From an uncultured Clostridium sp. (lineage in GTDB: Bacteria; Bacillota; Clostridia; Lachnospirales; Lachnospiraceae): a stretch of 26,815 nt of DNA. The DNA is taken from positions 1 through 26,815 of the forward strand of contig UQFC01000032.1 of assembly GCA_900540335.1 (NCBI GenBank), in the 5' to 3' direction. Below, one piece after another: positions 21,214-26,815 of this stretch (within the stretch, counting starts at the first letter, position 1; the number at the start of each line of letters is the position of its first letter). The notes under the pieces are model-generated. The model worked only from the letters and a program-made list of their open reading frames with translations, did no database searches and was not told the DNA's origin. The position numbers and the translations under genes were made by a program.

Positions 21214-23316
21214 TTAATCGTTGCCGTTGTCTACCTTGGATGCGCGGGCTTCGATTTCTTTCTTCTGAATATCGCCAGGAGCCTGCTCGTAACGGCTGAA
21301 TTCATATTCAAATACGCCGATTCCGCCGGTCATGGAACGCAGATCCGTATTGTAGCCAAACAGCTCAGACATGGGGATATCTGCTTCAATTACCTGTTTG
21401 CCGTGATGATCGGAATTCATACCCAGAACACGTCCTCTTCTGCGGTTCAAATCGCCCATAACGTCACCGGTGAATTTATCCGGAACAGTTACCTTCAGGG
21501 ATGCGATCGGCTCAAGGAGTACCGGATTGGCATCCATAAAGCCCTTCTTAAATGCCATGGATGCTGCAGTCTTAAATGCAAGCTCGGAGGAGTCTACCGG
21601 ATGGTAGGAGCCGTCTACCAGGGTTGCCTTGATTCCCACTACCGGGTAAGCAGCCATGGGGCCCTTCACGCAGCTTTCCTGAATACCCTTTTCCACTGCC
21701 GGGAAGTAGTTTTTCGGAACTGCGCCGCCGAATACACGCTCTTCAAATACATACGGTGTTTCCAGATCGCCGGAGGGTTCAAACTCCATCTTAACATCGC
21801 CGTACTGTCCATGTCCGCCGGACTGTTTTTTGTATTTACCCTGAACCTCCACTTTCTTGCGGATGGTCTCACGGAATGCAAATTTCGGCTTGCTTAATTC
21901 GATCTCAACTTTATAGCGGTTTAACAGCTTGCTGACAACAACCTCCAGCTGCTGATCGCCAATACCGTACAGAAGGAGCTGACGGTTTTCTTTGTCGTTG
22001 ACAGATTTCAGGGTCAGATCCTCGTCCATCAGTTTTGATAAAGCGCTGGATACCTTATCCTCATCGCCCTTGGTTACTGTCTTATAGCGCATATAGGTAT
22101 AAGGAGTGGAAATCTGCGGCTTGTGGTATACAATCGGTGCGGAACGAAGAGCAATGGTATCTCCGGTCTGGGTAACTCCCAGTTTGGAAACAGCGCCGAT
22201 ATCTCCTGCCTTTAACTCCGGAACCTCAATGGTATCCTTGCCTCGCAGCAGATACAGCTTTCCGACTTTTTCCTCTGTATCTTTGTTTACATTGTAGATC
22301 GTGCAGTCCGGTTTCAGAGTACCGGTACAGATCTTCATCAGAGAGTATTTTCCGATAAACGGATCAACAATGGTCTTAAATACTCTGGCTGACAGAGATA
22401 CCTGATCATTGTACTTGGCTGTAAAACGTTCGCCGGTAGATACGTCCACGCCGATACACTCAAACTTATCCGGAGTCGGGAGATAACGGTCAATTACCTG
22501 CAGAAGGGTCTTAAAGCCCTGGCAGTTAACACCGGATCCCATCAGTACCGGGACAATTGATCCATCTATTACATGTTCCCGCAGAGCGCCCTGAATCTCT
22601 TCCAGTGTAAATTCTTCACCGGAGAAATACCGCTCCATATACTCCTCACTGGTTTCCGCAACAGCCTCTAACAGAGCATCTCTTGCAATTCCCAGGTTTT
22701 TCTGAGAGTAATCAGGAATCTCGCATTCTTCGTAATCGCTCAAATTGGTAAAGCGGCGTCCTGCCATCTTTACAACATTGACATAACCCACAAATTTTTC
22801 ATTTTCACGAATCGGCAGCTGGAACGGAGCCACGCTTCTGCCGAATCTTCTCTCCAGCTTCAGAACCAGTTCACGGAAGCTGGCATGATCGTCGTCCATA
22901 TTGGTTACGAAAATGATTCTCGGCAGTCTCAGCTTATCGCACAGCTCCCATGCCTTTTCCGTACCAACCTCAATGCCTGCCTTGCAGTTTACTACAATGA
23001 TTGCAGCGTCAGCCACGCTGACAGCCTCTTCCACCTCGCCTACGAAATCAAAGTATCCGGGAGTATCCAACAGGTTGATCTTCATCATACCGTTGTCCCC
23101 TTCATACTCCAGCGGAATCAGAGATGTGGAGATGGAAAACTGACGTTTGATTTCCTCTTTATCGTAATCGCTGATGGTATTTCCATCGGTTACCTTGCCC
23201 ATACGTTTCGTGACTCCGGTTACCAGTGCCAGTGCCTCTGCAACCGTCGTCTTACCGGCCCCGCCGTGACCAAGCAACACGACGTTTCGGATTTGTTGTG
23301 TTCCATAAACGTTCAT
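21214..23316 (-). CDS. Divergent elongation factor G-like GTPase
   Basis: The product is 700 residues with the full EF-G domain order: GTP-binding domain (1 to about 280), domain II (about 300-390), then domains III-V ending with the GDVMGDLNRRRGRVLGM segment of domain V. It is clearly a paralogue rather than housekeeping EF-G. The P loop is GHGGAGKTT (16-24) instead of AHIDAGKTT. The switch II motif is DTPGYFDF, with Y88 where EF-G has catalytic His. Switch I reads RQFSISTS in place of RGITITS. The base-specificity motif is NMDD (139-142) instead of NKxD. Domain IV keeps GGHGQYGDV. Such proteins are annotated EF-G or EF-G2 in Clostridia; whether this one hydrolyses GTP or translocates is open. 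The ATG at 23316 follows AGGAGGG. It has its own promoter (23356-23384). Confidence 0.9.
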   Translation of the reverse strand: MNVYGTQQIRNVVLLGHGGAGKTTVAEALALVTGVTKRMGKVTDGNTISDYDKEEIKRQFSISTSLIPLEYEGDNGMMKINLLDTPGYFDFVGEVEEAVSVADAAIIVVNCKAGIEVGTEKAWELCDKLRLPRIIFVTNMDDDHASFRELVLKLERRFGRSVAPFQLPIRENEKFVGYVNVVKMAGRRFTNLSDYEECEIPDYSQKNLGIARDALLEAVAETSEEYMERYFSGEEFTLEEIQGALREHVIDGSIVPVLMGSGVNCQGFKTLLQVIDRYLPTPDKFECIGVDVSTGERFTAKYNDQVSLSARVFKTIVDPFIGKYSLMKICTGTLKPDCTIYNVNKDTEEKVGKLYLLRGKDTIEVPELKAGDIGAVSKLGVTQTGDTIALRSAPIVYHKPQISTPYTYMRYKTVTKGDEDKVSSALSKLMDEDLTLKSVNDKENRQLLLYGIGDQQLEVVVSKLLNRYKVEIELSKPKFAFRETIRKKVEVQGKYKKQSGGHGQYGDVKMEFEPSGDLETPYVFEERVFGGAVPKNYFPAVEKGIQESCVKGPMAAYPVVGIKATLVDGSYHPVDSSELAFKTAASMAFKKGFMDANPVLLEPIASLKVTVPDKFTGDVMGDLNRRRGRVLGMNSDHHGKQVIEADIPMSELFGYNTDLRSMTGGIGVFEYEFSRYEQAPGDIQKKEIEARASKVDNGND

Positions 23317-23355
23317 ATAATTCCCTCCTGTACATCAAATTTTGTCTATGATGCT

Positions 23356-23384
23356 ATTTTACTAAAAAATTTTGAATTTTTCAA
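23356..23384 (-). promoter_or_regulatory. Promoter of the EF-G-like gene
   Basis: On the minus strand TTGAAA (23384-23379), 17 bp and TAAAAT (23361-23356) match the housekeeping pattern. The predicted start lies about 30 bp before the start codon. Confidence 0.78.
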
Positions 23385-23421
23385 GTAAAACCGACGAGTT
23401 GCACAAATTATTTTTTAAATC

Positions 23422-23446
23422 ACTTTAAAGCTCAAAAGTTTAAAGT
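23422..23446. promoter_or_regulatory. Inverted repeat upstream of the aro operon promoter
   Basis: ACTTTAAA (23422-23429) and TTTAAAGT (23439-23446) are perfect 8 bp arms around 9 bp, ending 9 bp before the -35 of the aroF promoter. The position suits an activator or repressor site. It also lies 38 bp upstream of the divergent EF-G-like promoter. Confidence 0.45.
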
Positions 23447-23455
23447 AATAAAGCG

Positions 23456-23508
23456 TTGACAATCACTTTCAGATCGAGTAGAATACCCTTATGTCAGAAA
23501 ACGTGACA
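23456..23508 (+). promoter_or_regulatory. aro operon promoter with start-site dyad
   Basis: TTGACA (23456-23461), 17 bp and TAGAAT (23479-23484) form a strong promoter. Around the expected start lies TGTCA-GAAAACG-TGACA (23492-23508), a perfect 5-7-5 dyad that could be an operator or a small hairpin at the 5' end of the mRNA. No T-box or peptide attenuator is visible in the roughly 50-nt leader. Confidence 0.85.
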
Positions 23509-23539
23509 CAATTCCAGAAGAAATCGAGGACATATATCT

Positions 23540-24553
23540 ATGATTATTATTATGAAACCGGGCGCTCCGGAGGAGGCCATTCAGAAAGTTGCTCATGAGA
23601 TTGAAAATAAGGGACTTCAGGTTCATCTTTCCCACGGCCACCAGGTAACCATTATCGGTGTGGTAGGCGACAAATCAAAGCTTCAGGGTGTCAATTTTGA
23701 AGTCAGCGAGGGAGTGGACAAGGTTATGTCCGTAACCGAATCCTACAAGCTTGCAAACAGGAAATTCCATCCGGAGGATACGGTGGTTACCCTCGGCAAT
23801 ACCACCATCGGACCAGGCACTCTGACCATTATGGCAGGCCCCTGCGCCATTGAAAGCCGGGAACAGCTGATGGAAACCGCCTTTGCCGTTAAAAAAGCCG
23901 GCGCTACCCTGCTTCGCGGAGGCGCATACAAGCCGAGAACCTCTCCCTACTCTTTCCAGGGACTGGAGGAGGAAGGTCTTCGTTATATGAAAGAGGCCAG
24001 AGAAGCCACAGGACTGAGTGTGATCTGTGAAGTGACAAGCGAACATGCCATTGATGCCGCTTCCAAATATGTAGATATGCTTCAGATTGGCGCCAGAAAT
24101 ATGCAGAATTTTGAACTTTTAAAGGCTGCCGGCCGTTCCGGAATTCCGATTCTTTTAAAGCGCGGACTTTCCGCTACCATTGACGAATGGCTGAATGCGG
24201 CAGAATATATCATGTCAGAAGGCAATCACAATGTTGTCCTCTGCGAACGGGGAATCCGCACCTACGAAACCTCCACAAGAAACACCCTGGACATCAGCGC
24301 CGTTCCGGTTCTTCGCAAGCGGACCCATCTGCCCATTATCGTAGATCCCAGCCATGCTACCGGTGTCCGTGACTACGTTGCTCCCCTTTCCAAGGCGGCT
24401 ATTGCTGCAGGAGCTGACGGACTGATGATTGAAGTTCATCCCTGTCCTGCCTGCGCTCTTTCCGATGGTCCCCAGTCTCTTACCTTCGATCAGTTTGAGT
24501 CTCTGACAGAAGAATTAAGACCGTATGCAGCCCTTTCCGGACGGAGCTTTTAA
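23540..24553 (+). CDS. aroF: 3-deoxy-7-phosphoheptulonate (DAHP) synthase
   Basis: The product has 337 residues and is of the class Iβ (KDOPS-like) DAHP synthases with an N-terminal ferredoxin-like regulatory domain (about 1-70, MIIIMKPGAPEEAIQ...). It condenses phosphoenolpyruvate and erythrose 4-phosphate, the first step of aromatic amino acid synthesis. The barrel carries GPCAIESREQL, RGGAYKPRTSPYSFQG (PEP/E4P phosphate binding), QIGARNMQNFELL, ILLKRGLSATIDEW, CERGIRTYE and VDPSHATG (metal-binding Asp/His). All are intact. The start is the ATG at 23540, with GAGGA 9 bp upstream. The N-terminal domain in this type often senses Tyr or Phe, so feedback control is likely. It leads an operon with tyrA (49 bp gap) and aroA. 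Confidence 0.95.
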   Translation: MIIIMKPGAPEEAIQKVAHEIENKGLQVHLSHGHQVTIIGVVGDKSKLQGVNFEVSEGVDKVMSVTESYKLANRKFHPEDTVVTLGNTTIGPGTLTIMAGPCAIESREQLMETAFAVKKAGATLLRGGAYKPRTSPYSFQGLEEEGLRYMKEAREATGLSVICEVTSEHAIDAASKYVDMLQIGARNMQNFELLKAAGRSGIPILLKRGLSATIDEWLNAAEYIMSEGNHNVVLCERGIRTYETSTRNTLDISAVPVLRKRTHLPIIVDPSHATGVRDYVAPLSKAAIAAGADGLMIEVHPCPACALSDGPQSLTFDQFESLTEELRPYAALSGRSF

Positions 24554-24602
24554 TCTGATTACAATATCTGACTGCACGTTTATCTAATAGGGAGGTTTTA
24601 CC

Positions 24603-25703
24603 ATGGCAGATACAACCTTTGGTTTTATCGGCTTCGGCCTGATCGGCGGTTCCATTGCAAAAAGCATCCGCCTCTCCTGCCCCGAAGCCCGTATTATGGC
24701 CTATATGCGCAGCCGTTCCAAACTGGAGCAGGCAAAGCAGGACGGCATCGTAGACCTGATTCTTGACGAGCCCGGAAGCCAGTTAAGCCAGTGCGACATT
24801 ATTTTTCTGTGCACGCCTGTAGAGTACAATGCCGGTTATCTGGAAGCCGTTCGTCCTTTCCTGAAAGAAGGGGCTCTGATTACCGATGTAGGCAGCACCA
24901 AAACCAGCATTCACCAGGCTGCCAGCCAGCTTGGCATGGAAAAGGTTTTTATCGGCGGTCATCCCATGGCCGGTTCAGAAAAAACCGGCTATGAGCATTC
25001 CACGGATCATCTTCTGGAAAATGCCTATTATATTATTACGCCCACGCCGCTTTCCCGACAGGAGGATATTGACCGGATGGTTCAGGTGGCCAAGCTTTCC
25101 GATGCCATTCCCATTGTGATGGACTACAGGGAGCATGACCGGATTGTGGCGGCAATCAGCCACCTCCCCCACCTGATTGCTTCCAGCCTGGTCAACCTGG
25201 TCCGGGATTCTGACAACCAGCAGGAACTGATGAAGCGGCTGGCGGCCGGAGGTTTTAAGGATATCACCCGAATCGCCTCCTCCTCTCCGGAAATGTGGGA
25301 ACAGATCTGCATGACCAATACAGACAATATCATCCTGATGATGAAGGATTACATCTCCTCTCTTCAGGAGATTCTTTCTGCCCTGGAAAACAGGAATGGT
25401 TCCTATGTTCACCAGCTGTTTGATACCTCCCGCACCTACCGCAACTCCATATCCGAGGGAGTCCGCGGCCCTGTCATCCCCGATTATTCCTTTACTGTGG
25501 ACGTTGTGGATGAGCCAGGTGCTATTTCCACCCTGGCCTGCATTTTAAGCGCCCGTGGTATCAGCATGTCCAACATCGGCATTAATCACAACCGGGAACA
25601 CGGGGAAGGCGCTCTTCGAATCACCTTTTATGATGAGGCATCCATGAATCAGGCATGGGCGCAGCTGAAAAAATACAATTACGAATTGATTAAAGGGGTA
25701 TAA
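24603..25703 (+). CDS. tyrA: Prephenate dehydrogenase with C-terminal ACT domain
   Basis: The product has 366 residues. The N-terminal Rossmann fold shows GFIGFGLIGGSIAKS (7-21), binding NAD(P). The active-site region has IGGHPMAGSEKTGYE (118-132), with H120 of the HPMAGSE signature, and DYREHDRIVAAISHLPHLIASSLV follows in the helical dimerisation domain. Residues about 290-366 form an ACT domain (FTVDVVDEPGAISTLACILS, then MSNIGINHNRE), the usual site for tyrosine feedback. The enzyme decarboxylates prephenate oxidatively to 4-hydroxyphenylpyruvate. The ATG at 24603 follows AGGGAGG. aroF lies 49 bp upstream and aroA starts 5 bp downstream, so the three are one transcription unit. No chorismate mutase domain is fused. 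Confidence 0.95.
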   Translation: MADTTFGFIGFGLIGGSIAKSIRLSCPEARIMAYMRSRSKLEQAKQDGIVDLILDEPGSQLSQCDIIFLCTPVEYNAGYLEAVRPFLKEGALITDVGSTKTSIHQAASQLGMEKVFIGGHPMAGSEKTGYEHSTDHLLENAYYIITPTPLSRQEDIDRMVQVAKLSDAIPIVMDYREHDRIVAAISHLPHLIASSLVNLVRDSDNQQELMKRLAAGGFKDITRIASSSPEMWEQICMTNTDNIILMMKDYISSLQEILSALENRNGSYVHQLFDTSRTYRNSISEGVRGPVIPDYSFTVDVVDEPGAISTLACILSARGISMSNIGINHNREHGEGALRITFYDEASMNQAWAQLKKYNYELIKGV

Positions 25704-25708
25704 ATACT

Positions 25709-26815
25709 ATGAAATTCAGAAAATGCGGCAGTCTGCGGGGAGAACTTACGATTCCAGGCGACAAATCCATCTCTCACCGCAGCGTCATGTTTGGCTCCCT
25801 TGCCAGAGGAACCACGGAAATCCATGATTTTCTCCAGGGAGCAGACTGCCTTTCAACCATCTCCTGCTTCCGCAGTATGGGGGTGGAGATTGAAAACAAT
25901 GGAAACTGTGTTCTCGTACACGGCAATGGCCTTCACGGTCTGAAAAAACCGGATTCTGTTCTGGACTGCGGCAACAGCGGAACAACCACCCGTCTGATTT
26001 CCGGAATTCTGTCTGCACAGGACTTTTGCGTTACCCTGACCGGCGACGCATCCATCCAGAAACGCCCCATGAAGCGGATTATTCATCCCCTTTCCCAGAT
26101 GGGAGCAAAAATCCGCAGTGTCAACGGCAATGACTGCGCTCCTCTGGAAATCGAGGGAACCCGCCTCCACGGAATTCACTATCTTTCTCCAGTAGCTTCC
26201 GCCCAAGTGAAATCCGCCGTTTTGCTGGCCGGTCTTTATGCTGACGGGGAAACAAAGGTGACAGAGCCTTTTCTTTCCAGAGATCATACGGAACGGATGC
26301 TTCGAAGCTTCGGAGCGGAGGTTGAAAACCGGGAAACTACTGCAAGAATCCTCCCTGCAAAGGAGCTTTACGGACAGAAAATCCGGATTCCCGGCGATAT
26401 CTCTTCTGCTGCCTTTTTCCTGGCGGCAGGACTGATCGTTCCCGGCTCTGAGATCCTTTTAAAGCATGTGGGAATCAACCCCACAAGAGACGGCATTCTC
26501 CGTGTGTGCCAAGCCATGGGAGGCAATATTACCCTGCTCAACGAAACTGCTGAGGGGGAACCTGCAGCTGATATTCTTGTAAAGTCCGGTTCCCTTCATG
26601 GAACCGTTATAGAAGGGGCCATCATCCCCACGCTGATTGATGAGCTTCCCGTGATTGCTGCCATGGCCTGCTTTGCAGAGGGGGACACCATCATCCGTGA
26701 CGCTGCGGAACTGAAGGTCAAAGAATCCAACCGGATCGAGGTTATGGTCCGCAATCTTTCCGCCATGGGCGCAGATGTGGAAGAAACAGAGGACGGAATG
26801 ATCATCCACGGCGGG
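25709..26815 (+). CDS. aroA: 3-phosphoshikimate 1-carboxyvinyltransferase (EPSP synthase), 3' end outside window
   Basis: The frame is open for 369 codons to the window edge; a full enzyme is about 425-430 residues. It joins PEP to shikimate 3-phosphate. Motifs seen are PGDKSISHR (17-24; Lys, Ser and Arg of the S3P/PEP site), DCGNSGTTTRL (where class I enzymes have NAGTAMR), GDASIQKRPMKR, SAQVKSAVLLAG, PGDISSAAFFLAAG and IDELPVIAAMA with the catalytic Asp. The KESDR motif appears as KVKESNR, with Asn in the Asp position. The GDKSISHR and NSGTTTRL forms resemble the class II type of Gram-positive bacteria. The ATG is at 25709. Its RBS (AAGGGG) lies inside the last codons of tyrA, 5 bp from the tyrA stop, which suggests translational coupling. 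Confidence 0.96.
   Translation, partial: MKFRKCGSLRGELTIPGDKSISHRSVMFGSLARGTTEIHDFLQGADCLSTISCFRSMGVEIENNGNCVLVHGNGLHGLKKPDSVLDCGNSGTTTRLISGILSAQDFCVTLTGDASIQKRPMKRIIHPLSQMGAKIRSVNGNDCAPLEIEGTRLHGIHYLSPVASAQVKSAVLLAGLYADGETKVTEPFLSRDHTERMLRSFGAEVENRETTARILPAKELYGQKIRIPGDISSAAFFLAAGLIVPGSEILLKHVGINPTRDGILRVCQAMGGNITLLNETAEGEPAADILVKSGSLHGTVIEGAIIPTLIDELPVIAAMACFAEGDTIIRDAAELKVKESNRIEVMVRNLSAMGADVEETEDGMIIHGG

Noticed and set aside
1..26815. Mobile elements, CRISPR array, tRNA or rRNA genes
   Set aside because: I looked for transposase-like frames, regularly spaced repeats and cloverleaf or rRNA motifs and saw none; the only dispersed repeat is the 10-9-10 hairpin.

Overview
The window looks like core chromosome of a moderate-GC, Gram-positive anaerobe of the Clostridia, most likely a Lachnospiraceae-type gut bacterium. 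Three things point there: AGGAGG-type ribosome binding sites before nearly every gene, a tRNA-responsive T-box before leuS, and a large single-chain pyruvate:ferredoxin oxidoreductase. The small glycine/cysteine-rich protein at 14968-15195 is also a type I associate with that family. I see no insertion sequence, prophage, CRISPR array, tRNA or rRNA. The taxonomic placement is inference from gene content.

Layout from left to right. Positions 1-622 (minus) hold a MarR-type repressor followed by the start of a MATE efflux pump, with a near-identical operator before each gene. Positions 807-6896 (minus) hold, in transcription order, an LTA-synthase-like phosphoglycerol transferase (4977-6896), an SLC13/ArsB-type permease, metY and a cardiolipin synthase. 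Position 7107-7616 (plus) is a COG2426 small membrane protein with a clear promoter and terminator. Positions 7748-11287 (minus) are nifJ with a structured leader. Positions 11608-14836 (minus) hold a VanW-domain envelope protein and an AI-2E-family permease. Positions 14968-16135 form a cluster of four small genes of unknown function, including the cysteine-rich protein. Positions 16257-19618 (minus) are an L,D-transpeptidase and leuS, with the leucine T-box at 19728-20060. Positions 20206-23316 (minus) are a CPBP-family membrane protease and a divergent EF-G-like GTPase. Positions 23540-26815 (plus) are aroF-tyrA-aroA, with aroA cut by the window edge.

How the genes work together. Several products act at the envelope: phosphoglycerol transferase, cardiolipin synthase, VanW protein, L,D-transpeptidase and CPBP protease. 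They lie in separate units rather than one pathway operon. The aro genes form a true operon: DAHP synthase commits carbon to the shikimate pathway, EPSP synthase works near its end, and prephenate dehydrogenase opens the tyrosine branch. NifJ supplies acetyl-CoA and reduced ferredoxin for fermentation. MetY makes homocysteine directly from sulfide.

The items most worth a second look are: a 10-9-10 hairpin repeat found just behind two different terminators with compensatory stem changes; the small-gene cluster around the internally duplicated cysteine-rich protein; the EF-G paralogue whose catalytic His position is Tyr; the duplicated MarR operator; and two terminators placed directly in front of the ribosome binding site of the next gene.
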